This document shows, piece by piece, positions 49,546 through 56,865 of a stretch of DNA of 64,000 nt. The stretch covers positions 124,001-188,000 of the forward strand of contig NZ_JACXAE010000134.1 of assembly GCF_014698965.1 (NCBI RefSeq). Direction: 5' to 3'. The notes under the pieces were generated by a model. The model searched no databases and had not been told where the DNA came from. It saw only the letters and a program-made list of their open reading frames with translations. Source of the stretch: Iningainema tapete BLCC-T55 (GTDB lineage Bacteria; Cyanobacteriota; Cyanobacteriia; Cyanobacteriales; Nostocaceae). Positions within the stretch are counted from its first letter, which is position 1. Each line of letters begins with the position of its first letter. A program made the translations under genes and the position numbers.

Positions 49546-51756
49546 TTAGTTCAAAAATTGCATTGAGTTTGATTGATTAGTGGTTGTTGCTTGCTCTACT
49601 AAATTTAGCCACTTGCTTTGCAGTCGAGTTTGCTCGCCCAACTGTTGAAATTCATCCCAAACAAGTAATCGCACTTCTTGTAAAAAGAGTCGCCACTCTA
49701 TTTCCATGTCCGCAGCACGAAAGATGCGATCAAGAAATTCCTCTACAATTGCAAACGCAGCTTGACTCGGTTCACACAGTAAGTCTTCTAAGGCATTTTC
49801 ACACTTATAAACCGCTTCTTTCTGGGCTGTTTTAAGATTGCTTAGCACTTGTTGGGCAGAGGGCGAATGAGAAAGCTGAAGTGTTGTCGGCTCATTTGGA
49901 GTGAGTACATCCAAATGTTGTCGAATGCGGTGCTGTACTAATCCCCGATAGGAAAGCTCAAATTCAGCCAGAAGCTTAAAACCAAACTTCAATCGACTTG
50001 GTTGCCCTGGTATAAGTTGATCTGGTATTTGTCGGGCGATCGCTTTGATAAATTCAGTTTCCCTTGCTTCCGTCAGTCCTCCCAAATGTCCCTTTTCAAT
50101 CAAAACCTCTGCCACTTGCGATTTCACTCGGTCAAGCGATCGCTTCAACCCTTGATCTAGTGATAAGAAATGTTTCGATAGGTGGGCGCGAATTTCATTC
50201 AGGTATTTAGCGTAGGCGATCGCGTAACTTTTCTCAATATTGTTTCGCTCTTCAATTTCTGCAATTGACGGAATCCCAGTATCATTTCTACATGCTTCCA
50301 GAGCATCCTCTACTTGCGCTTTAAAGTCAATATCTACTTCTTCCCGCTTCTGCCTAAGATTTTGAAGGAGTCCTTCTAAACCGTTTGTTAAATCCTTCCA
50401 AAGCTCCTTGAATTTAATCTCGAACAAGGCATTCCCTAGATCACCCCCTATTGCTTGATGTAAAGCTTTACTAGCTTTTTCTAACTCAGCATTCACATCA
50501 CCTTGAAGTTGAATTAATCTTTGTTGGCAGGAGAAGGCATATTTGTGATCTAAATCAGTAATGTTGACAGCTAAGTAGTCAAGAACCAGATCTAGAACTT
50601 TGTTAGTCTCTTGAGGGTTGGCGCAATTAGCAACTAGGCACTCAACAACATTTATATGTTTATTGGCAATCTCCCCCGCTAAGTCTTGGCAGTTGTTAGA
50701 GTTGTCACCATTTTTGGAATCAGCACCTGTTTGATTGAGAACCATAAAAGACCACAAGTTGATAGGCAAATCAACTAATGCTGCACGGGCTGTGTCATAC
50801 AAACGCACATCCACATCTGCCCAGTAGTCGCCAGATGACTTTGGCATCCGTACAAACAGTACTGCATCAACATCCTGTCCCAGCGTTCTCATTAAACGTT
50901 CTTCGTCGCCAACGCCTGTATCCCCCAAACCAGGCATATCGACTAAGGCAATCTGTCCAACATCGGCATTAGGGAAGTTACAAACAATCTTTACGAACCG
51001 CACCGCCAGATAGTTGAAAAACACACGTTGTCCGTCAGGAGTATCTTGAGCTACATATTCCCGAATTTCATTCCGAGAAATTCGGCGGGGTGAAGGTTCC
51101 CGCAGCAGGTGACGATACTTTTCTAAATAGGTGTGATATCTGCTCAGATGTTCGTACATTGCTCCCGGTTCTGCGTATCCGGGAAGGTTGTTAGGTAAAG
51201 GAGGTAGCGGTTTGGTAGCAAACTCTTCAATTGCGATCGGCTGTGCGCCCAAGTTAAGTTTCTCGTAATATGGGCTAATGACCTCCTCTAAGAACGATCG
51301 CTCTGAGTGAAACCAGACTTCACCGTAAGTTTCCACATTGGGATGGTGGTAAATTGTACTCCGAACACCCGTGCAGTGTTGCCTATCCCCATCGGGAATT
51401 TCCGCAGTAGTCAGTCCAGTTAAACTCTGTAGTAGCCGACTCTTGCCTTGCCTTGCTCGTCCAACTACCCCAATGTTGAGCGTGTCACGACAAAAGCGCA
51501 CCTTGAGTTTACCTAAAGCCTCCAGTTCAGCAGTGATACTCGATTGAATCTTAGCTAAATCAATTTCCTGCAAACGTGTAGTAACATTTGACTCATCGAC
51601 TCGCTTGAGTAAATCATGACGATGGTCATCAAGATTACGAAGTGCTAAAGAAAGAGATTTCAAATTCGCCTCCACCTTTTCAATTTTTTGAACAAGGGGG
51701 TGGCGCTTGTCTATGATGCTGGCAATTTTCCCAGTCCTGGTTGTAGTTGCGTTCAT
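49546..51756 (-). CDS. Dynamin-like large GTPase, first gene of the unit
   Basis: A 736-residue dynamin-superfamily-like GTPase. A helical neck segment (1-90) precedes the G domain: G1 GRARQGKS at 99-106, G2 Thr in HCTGVRS near 129, G3 DMPGLGD from 273, and a G4 of the form NQTGAD at 341 in place of NKxD. The C-terminal 350 residues are long helices with coiled-coil character (LQGDVNAELEKASKALHQ, EARETEFIKAIARQI), as in bacterial dynamin-like proteins that act on membranes. No membrane-spanning helix is visible. It heads a tight three-gene unit. Bacterial dynamins have roles in membrane surveillance, some against phage; this role here is inference. Confidence 0.8.
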   Translation of the reverse strand: MNATTTRTGKIASIIDKRHPLVQKIEKVEANLKSLSLALRNLDDHRHDLLKRVDESNVTTRLQEIDLAKIQSSITAELEALGKLKVRFCRDTLNIGVVGRARQGKSRLLQSLTGLTTAEIPDGDRQHCTGVRSTIYHHPNVETYGEVWFHSERSFLEEVISPYYEKLNLGAQPIAIEEFATKPLPPLPNNLPGYAEPGAMYEHLSRYHTYLEKYRHLLREPSPRRISRNEIREYVAQDTPDGQRVFFNYLAVRFVKIVCNFPNADVGQIALVDMPGLGDTGVGDEERLMRTLGQDVDAVLFVRMPKSSGDYWADVDVRLYDTARAALVDLPINLWSFMVLNQTGADSKNGDNSNNCQDLAGEIANKHINVVECLVANCANPQETNKVLDLVLDYLAVNITDLDHKYAFSCQQRLIQLQGDVNAELEKASKALHQAIGGDLGNALFEIKFKELWKDLTNGLEGLLQNLRQKREEVDIDFKAQVEDALEACRNDTGIPSIAEIEERNNIEKSYAIAYAKYLNEIRAHLSKHFLSLDQGLKRSLDRVKSQVAEVLIEKGHLGGLTEARETEFIKAIARQIPDQLIPGQPSRLKFGFKLLAEFELSYRGLVQHRIRQHLDVLTPNEPTTLQLSHSPSAQQVLSNLKTAQKEAVYKCENALEDLLCEPSQAAFAIVEEFLDRIFRAADMEIEWRLFLQEVRLLVWDEFQQLGEQTRLQSKWLNLVEQATTTNQSNSMQFLN

Positions 51757-51956
51757 CTGGCTGATGGCGGGGTTTAGCTATTGCTTAGGGGAAAGCCACA
51801 TTTTTGTAGATATAAGTTATACTCATTTGCTACTGACAAAATAATGACCTTTTATATCCCTGTTACATAGTATTCCCAGGGGAAGCAGCAAACTAACAAA
51901 CTCAAAGCCGGCAAATTTGGGGTAATCATCTGCTAGGAACAAAATTTCAGTCCTTT

Positions 51957-52133
51957 TCAGGAGGCTTGTACCGATTCAGTTTCCTGTTCTTTTATGCTAT
52001 TTAGAAGCTGATATTGTTTTTGAAGTTCGATGTAGTAATTTACTAATTTCTGCGGGTCATGCCCATACTCCTCTGATATCCGGTGTCGCGCCTCTCTGAT
52101 TCTCTTGATTGCTGGATCATCCTTCAACATCAT
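51957..52133 (-). CDS. Tiny antitoxin overlapping the PIN-toxin gene
   Basis: A 58-residue protein (MMLKDDPAIKRIREARHRIS, then EEYGHDPQKLVNYYIELQKQ, ending ETESVQAS). Such helical proteins with IREARHxISxExGHDPxKLVxYY are common partners of PIN toxins in cyanobacteria. It starts inside the 3' end of the toxin gene (17-base overlap), so translation is coupled, here with toxin first. Two adjacent ATGs (52133 and 52130) can serve as start. The 200 bases between it and the dynamin-like gene hold no gene and probably hold the promoter of the GTPase unit. Confidence 0.75.
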   Translation of the reverse strand: MMLKDDPAIKRIREARHRISEEYGHDPQKLVNYYIELQKQYQLLNSIKEQETESVQAS

Positions 52134-52605
52134 TTTCCTCTCCCATCAACTCTAATGGAGTCACAAGCATTGGGACATATAAACCAAGCATAACGTTCAC
52201 TCGCCTAATATGACCAAACTTATTCGCATTTGCCAAGTGACGACAATTCCATGTCAACAGGAAATCACACCTGTGATAGGAAGCTAATGCAAGATGTAAG
52301 GCATCGCCGACTGGATCTTTCGGCATAACTTGATGCTGAATGTAGGCTTGAACAATTTCAGCAATGGCAGGCTCGACAACTACTAATGGTAAACCGCTAA
52401 TCAGTTTAATCGCTTCATCTTTACTAGGGAAATCACCTCTGTTAAGTTCGTCTAATACTGCAACGCTGGTTACAAGCCAATACTGATTGCCAGCGTTATC
52501 CCACCACTGACGTGTCCAATCCCGACGTGCCACCATACTAGGTTCAGAGCGTACCTCATAGTAAAAACTAGGAATAGATGTTTCGATGTAAACCTTAGGT
52601 TTCAT
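52117..52605 (-). CDS. PIN-domain toxin (VapC-type ribonuclease)
   Basis: A 162-residue PIN protein. The first strand VYIETSIPSFYYE has Glu in place of the usual first Asp (xxxDTN), a variant found in a cyanobacterial subgroup. Then come AVLDELNRGD with the conserved Glu, DPVGDALHLALASYHRCDFLLTWNCRHLANANK with the acidic pair, and the expected C-terminal RRVNVMLG. Like other VapC proteins it would cut RNA and be held by its antitoxin, the tiny gene at 51957. The ATG at 52605 is preferred to an upstream TTG. Unlike the two toxin remnants in this window it appears complete. Confidence 0.85.
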   Translation of the reverse strand: MKPKVYIETSIPSFYYEVRSEPSMVARRDWTRQWWDNAGNQYWLVTSVAVLDELNRGDFPSKDEAIKLISGLPLVVVEPAIAEIVQAYIQHQVMPKDPVGDALHLALASYHRCDFLLTWNCRHLANANKFGHIRRVNVMLGLYVPMLVTPLELMGEENDVEG

Positions 52606-52659
52606 TAAAGCCTGCAAATTTGGGTGATCAATTTTGGTGGTGGATAAATGTAATATTTT

Positions 52660-53139
52660 TTATAGTTTCAGCGTCAACACTAGGAAATATTTACCATCAA
52701 GGTTTCTCTGGAACGTTTGAATTGGCTGGAATCCAACTTTTTCACATATCCGTAGTGCCTGCTTATTAAACTCTGCCACTGTAACACGAAATAGGGTTGG
52801 CGCAAAGGTGCTTTTACCGTATTTGAGTACGGCATCAACTACACGAATACTAAGTCCGCGTCTCGTTAGGTTAGGACGTATACCAAGTCCAACATCAAGT
52901 GCGTCGGCACTGTAATCACCTCCTCTAACCTGCGCATCTGCTCCATAGCAACAGTAGGCGACAAGATCACCATGAGCATTGGTAATGGTGTAGTATGCAT
53001 TTTGAGGGTTGAGAAATTGCTGCACACTCTCCTCAATTTCAGCAGGATCTGGGTTGTAGAAGTCATATGGCTCGTCATAGCGCCAACTGAGAATTTCATC
53101 TGCGCTCTGCGAGTTCATTGGCGAGAATATGAAAGCCAT
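52660..53139 (-). CDS. GNAT-family N-acetyltransferase
   Basis: A 159-residue acetyltransferase of the RimI-like GNAT fold. The NAYYTITNAHGDLVAYCCYG strand pair, DVGLGIRPNLTRRGLSIRVVDAVLKYG with the acetyl-CoA-binding RRGLS loop, and FRVTVAEFNKQALRICEKVGFQPIQTF are in family order. The usual Q/RxxGxG/A reads TRRGLS, so the last Gly is Ser. The substrate is unknown. MNSQ at residue 8 is an alternative start. It is a single gene in the opposite direction from the VKOR-like gene. Confidence 0.85.
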   Translation of the reverse strand: MAFIFSPMNSQSADEILSWRYDEPYDFYNPDPAEIEESVQQFLNPQNAYYTITNAHGDLVAYCCYGADAQVRGGDYSADALDVGLGIRPNLTRRGLSIRVVDAVLKYGKSTFAPTLFRVTVAEFNKQALRICEKVGFQPIQTFQRNLDGKYFLVLTLKL

Positions 53140-53315
53140 ATGTTTCTACCGTTAGCTTGCGTTCTTTGTAACGAGATTTAGTAACTAAGTTTACACATGC
53201 CTTATTCGATCGCCTCTTTCAAGCGAAGTAGCTCCAATGCAAGTGGTACGCTCACAACCGATTCCTAACAATAGTAGGGAAGCTGTCCGTCGGGACGTTA
53301 CTAAAATTATACTTT

Positions 53316-53849
53316 ATGGAACCAATACAACTGAGTGAAGAACTGCGTCAAGGAAAGAACCCCAACATGACTCGTCGGCGATGGATTATCGGCTTGTCTG
53401 GGATTGGAGGTTCGATGGGGCAACTTGTCACGCTCTACCAAACTGGGATTATCAATCACTTGCCCGATCCCCCAGTGCCAATATTTGACGCAGACAAAGT
53501 TGACGCATCTAACTATGCTTACAGCCGATTTAACTCACCCGATGGACCGATAATGATAGTTAATTACGCCCTCACTGCTTGGTTGGCTGCTGCTGGTGGC
53601 AAAGATCGCGATCGCACCAACCCGCTCCTGTCAATTGGGATGGGCGCGAAGATCCTGGTAGACACGGTTGTCGCTGCTGAGCTAGCCCGTGAGGAGTGGA
53701 GCGAGAACAAAGCGTTTTGCGAGTACTGCCAAGTTGCAACGGTTTGCTCGATAGTGTCGTTGGTACTAGCAGTGCCAGAGGTGCTAAGTGCCACCCGCAC
53801 CCTGCTTAGCCGTCGGGCAAGAAGGTTGGAAAGCTCTGAAAATAGATAG
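53316..53849 (+). CDS. VKOR-like membrane protein
   Basis: A 177-residue membrane protein with a CxxC pair, C135 and C138 in NKAFCEYCQVATVC, at the start of a helix, as in the vitamin K epoxide reductase family that reoxidises disulfide-forming partners. Hydrophobic segments lie at about 23-45, 80-95, 105-122 and 138-158. The second Cys pair of full-length VKOR (loop cysteines) is not seen, and the protein is shorter than usual (about 280 with Trx in cyanobacteria). So the role as a disulfide oxidase is tentative. Start MEPIQLSEELRQGK; M18 (MTRRRWIIGLSG) is possible. Confidence 0.6.
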   Translation: MEPIQLSEELRQGKNPNMTRRRWIIGLSGIGGSMGQLVTLYQTGIINHLPDPPVPIFDADKVDASNYAYSRFNSPDGPIMIVNYALTAWLAAAGGKDRDRTNPLLSIGMGAKILVDTVVAAELAREEWSENKAFCEYCQVATVCSIVSLVLAVPEVLSATRTLLSRRARRLESSENR

Positions 53850-54625
53850 CTCTATCATAGTTGAACGTTAAACATGGTGTGTGCGCCAATTTTTATGGGT
53901 TATAAATTGGCGCATTTGTTTAGTCCCTTTTCTGGCATTCCTATTGACCATAGTTAGGTTAATCACATATAGGATTACCTAGCAGTTGATTTTAGAACAA
54001 TATTACCAAACAGTAATTTTACTTATAAATAACCAAGAATAAAATTTTTTATTTTTTTTGTTTACTGTATATTCACTCCTGTGTATGTGTGAACAATAAA
54101 CTATATTTAGATTAAATTTAAAATGTTTACTAATAATACATATGAACCCTGTATTTCCATAACATCATTACTTGTTTGTATCACAATACAACTTGGTTAA
54201 ATTGTAAAGAACAAGAGTAATTTTTTGTGATTAAATTATGAGCTTTGTTGATAGCAAATCTAAATCATTTATGAGATTTATTAAATCATGTCTGCTATAT
54301 GCTTGTTTACAATCTATTTACGACTACTATAGCAATCCTATTTGAGTTACAAACGCTAGCTATCAGAAACACGGTTTAGTAAAAGTTACCGGGTTTCTCG
54401 GCGTTCGTGAATCATTTAGGACTGCTATATCTAATATGTAAATGCCTTTTAAAAAATTGATATTTAATGAAAAAAAATAGATTTTAAATGTAAAATGTCA
54501 ATGATAAATAAATTTTAAATGAGGGAATAATAAATCTAGAAAACTCAAATTTAAGTAGGAAATAATAAAAAAATGTCTTCCATACTGGCAGAGTTTTCCT
54601 AACCAAATAATTTGTAATATTTGTA
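53850..54625. other. Long AT-rich spacer without genes
   Basis: A 776-base spacer between two plus-strand genes. It is strongly AT-rich, with no frame above about 30 codons and protein-like composition. It contains the inverted-repeat element at 54329-54428 and short runs such as TTTTTTATTTTTTTTG near 54040. The final 150 bases, upstream of the carrier gene, probably hold its promoter, but no clear -35/-10 pair or operator can be given. Confidence 0.6.
54329..54428. repeat. MITE-like element with 27-base terminal inverted repeats
   Basis: Left end 54329-54355 and right end 54402-54428 are complementary at 21 of 27 positions (ATAGCAATCCTATTTG... against ...ATCATTTAGGACTGCTAT). Inside is a second hairpin (AGAAACACGGT at 54365-54375 and ACCGGGTTTCT at 54388-54398). 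No coding capacity. A damaged relative of the right end lies at 1320-1340. Confidence 0.7.
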
Positions 54626-55900
54626 ATGGTCAACTCTGAACACAAACACCTGCGCTATAACTTCACAGTTAATATTGCTGATGGTGCATTTTTTGGATTG
54701 GGATATGGCTTTGCTTCGTCTATTACCATTGTTCCTTTATTTGTTAGCACTTTGACTAATTCAGCAATACTGATTGCTCTCATTCCTGCCATTCAAAGAT
54801 TGGGCTGGCAACTACCCCAGCTACTAACAGCAGATCAAGTAGCTCGTTTGCAACGTTATAAGCCAACAACAATGTTGATGACAATTCATCAGAAACTTCC
54901 CTTTTTTGGGTTAGCATTGGTTGCTTGGCTATTACCACTACTCGGTTCTCAAACTGGGTTATGGCTCACTTATATATTGTTAATTTGGCAAGGTTTGGGC
55001 GGCGGCTTCAGTGCTACCGCTTGGCAGAGTATGGTTGCTAAAATTATCCCACCTAGTAAACTTGGCTTGTTTTATGGTTCACAATCGGCGGCGGCTAATC
55101 TTATGGGCAGTTGCAGCGCTTTAATGGCTGGCTTATTGCTACAACGAATCCCACCACCGCTCAACTTTGCCCTTTGTTTTCTGTGCGCTAGTGTGGCAAT
55201 GGCTCTTTCGTGGTTTTGTATGTCAAAGACACGAGAACCTAAAAGCGATCCATCTGCAACCATTGGTACTCGGCGCGAATTTTGGCGCAATATTAGTGCC
55301 ATTATTCAGTACGATCGCAATTTCCGCAAGTTTATAGTGGCACGCCTCGGTTCGCAGTTTGCACTGATGGCACCAACGTTCTACACAGTTTATGCTGTGC
55401 GCGAGTATGGAATGGGAGAAGAATCTACTGGATTAATTACCGGTTTACTGATGGTAACGCAAACCATTACAGGATTGTTGATGGGTTGGATCGGCGATCG
55501 CTCCGGTTATAAGTGTATCTTGCAAGTAGGTGGTTTGGCAAGTGCAGCTAGTGCATTGTTAGCAACCCTTGCACCAACTCTAAGTTGGTTCTACTTAGCT
55601 TTTGTCGGCGCAGGAATTGCTATGGTTTCTTTGCAAAATATTGCGATGGTAATGACTGCAGAGTTTGGTAGCGATCGCGATCGACCAGCCTATATTGGTC
55701 TTTGTAACACACTCATTGCACCCGCTACAATCCTTGCTCCTCTTATCGGTGGGTGGATAGCAGACAAGATTGGTTATGAAGCGACTTTCATAGTTACGGC
55801 GGTGAGTGGGTTAGCGACAGCGCTACTTCTGATGGGTGTGCGCAACCCTCGCCACCAAAAATTATGTAGAGACGCCCCGGCGGGGCGTCTCTACCAATGA
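54626..55900 (+). CDS. MFS-type transporter
   Basis: A 424-residue major facilitator carrier with about 12 membrane helices. The early GAFFGLGYGFASSITIVPLFVS, a middle loop with SKTREPK, and GLLMGWIGDRSGYKCILQVGGLASA in the second half (the GxxxDRxGxR/K-like loop motif A) define the family. The end (RNPRHQ, then KLCRDAPAGRLYQ) is partly encoded by the palindromic repeat at 55866, so the last ten residues are foreign. The substrate is unknown; drug- or sugar-efflux-like. Preceded by the 776-base spacer. Confidence 0.85.
   Translation: MVNSEHKHLRYNFTVNIADGAFFGLGYGFASSITIVPLFVSTLTNSAILIALIPAIQRLGWQLPQLLTADQVARLQRYKPTTMLMTIHQKLPFFGLALVAWLLPLLGSQTGLWLTYILLIWQGLGGGFSATAWQSMVAKIIPPSKLGLFYGSQSAAANLMGSCSALMAGLLLQRIPPPLNFALCFLCASVAMALSWFCMSKTREPKSDPSATIGTRREFWRNISAIIQYDRNFRKFIVARLGSQFALMAPTFYTVYAVREYGMGEESTGLITGLLMVTQTITGLLMGWIGDRSGYKCILQVGGLASAASALLATLAPTLSWFYLAFVGAGIAMVSLQNIAMVMTAEFGSDRDRPAYIGLCNTLIAPATILAPLIGGWIADKIGYEATFIVTAVSGLATALLLMGVRNPRHQKLCRDAPAGRLYQ
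55866..55894. repeat. GTAGAGACGCCCCGGCGGGG palindrome
   Basis: A 29-base palindrome (arms GTAGAGACGCCCC / GGGGCGTCTCTAC) straddling the end of the MFS gene. It supplies the last codons of that gene. The gene at 55926 converges from the other side, so it may be the shared terminator. Confidence 0.9.
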
Positions 55901-55925
55901 TTTCGGTTAACGCAGCTAATTTCTA

Positions 55926-56708
55926 TTACATAGGTTCTTCCCATTGCAGTGCTGTTTGCACTGCAACTTGGATCGCATTATCAACGGCAATGCTCTTTTG
56001 TTCTACTATTACTTCTTCACCAACCGTGCGCTGGGCAACTACGCCACACACACAGCCTGCACGAAAACCGTATACACTTGCCATTTTAAATAAAGTACCG
56101 CATTCCATTTCATAGTTGAGTATATTCAACCGTCGGTATTCTTCTGTAATGCCGCTCAGACTCCGAAGCAAATACGGATGCGCTGAATCTCTGCGTTCTT
56201 GTCCTTCGTAGAAAGTATCTACACTAGCAGTAATGCCTACATGATGGTTTACTTTAAGCGCCTGTGCTGCCTTAACCAAAGCTACCGTCAAAAATGGATC
56301 TGCTGCTGCTGGATACTCAACTGGTGCAATATCATTTGCTGCACCTTGCCGACACAAAGCCGCATTAGTGATCACTATACTGCCTACTGGTACATGTTCT
56401 TGAATAGAACCACAAGTTCCGACGCGAATGATTAGGCGAATGCCAACTTGGATTAACTCGTTAACAACAATGCTCAGTGATGGCGCTCCCATACCACTAG
56501 TGGCAGATAGAAGCACGCGCCCGTTAGGCAAAATGCCCAGATAACTATTTAACCCCCGATTTTCGGATAATAAGCGTACCGACTGTAAATAGGATTGGGC
56601 AATCAGTTGCGATCGTTGTGGATCGCCGGATAATAATGCTATTGTTGGTGGTGATTTACCCAGGTCTTCTATTCCAAAACCTATATGGTAATATTTGTTG
56701 TTAGCCAT
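55926..56708 (-). CDS. Nucleoside phosphorylase (uridine phosphorylase-like)
   Basis: A 260-residue phosphorylase of the PNP/UDP type I family, cleaving nucleosides with phosphate in salvage. Family landmarks are IALLSGDPQRSQLIAQ near 23 (phosphate loop GDPxR), ATSGMGAPSLSIVVNELI, IRVGTCGSIQEHVPVGSIVI, and NYEMECGTLFKMASVYG (the MExxT/A element that binds ribose). The phosphate-binding Arg is in RVGTCGS. The EMEC triad and the region after it favour uridine phosphorylase over purine type, but base preference is not certain. Start MANNKYYHIGF. Convergent with the MFS gene. Confidence 0.88.
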   Translation of the reverse strand: MANNKYYHIGFGIEDLGKSPPTIALLSGDPQRSQLIAQSYLQSVRLLSENRGLNSYLGILPNGRVLLSATSGMGAPSLSIVVNELIQVGIRLIIRVGTCGSIQEHVPVGSIVITNAALCRQGAANDIAPVEYPAAADPFLTVALVKAAQALKVNHHVGITASVDTFYEGQERRDSAHPYLLRSLSGITEEYRRLNILNYEMECGTLFKMASVYGFRAGCVCGVVAQRTVGEEVIVEQKSIAVDNAIQVAVQTALQWEEPM

Positions 56709-56836
56709 TTTATGTATTAAATTTTAATTTATTTTACGTATAAATTACCAAAAATTTGATTTTTATGAACCGCAGAGACACAGAGAACGCACCAGAGAAA
56801 AGAGAATAATACGTAAGTACTATTAGTTAACTTGGT

Positions 56837-56857
56837 ACCCCCCTTTATAAGGGGGGT
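56837..56857. terminator. ACCCCCCTT hairpin downstream of the S9 peptidase gene
   Basis: A perfect nine-base stem (ACCCCCCTT and AAGGGGGGT) with a three-base loop, nine bases from the stop codon of the minus-strand S9 peptidase gene. There is no U-tract, so it may be only a repeat (this CCCCCCTTTATAAGGGGGG motif is frequent in cyanobacteria) acting as a stop or stabiliser. Confidence 0.55.
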
Positions 56858-56865
56858 TGGGGGGA

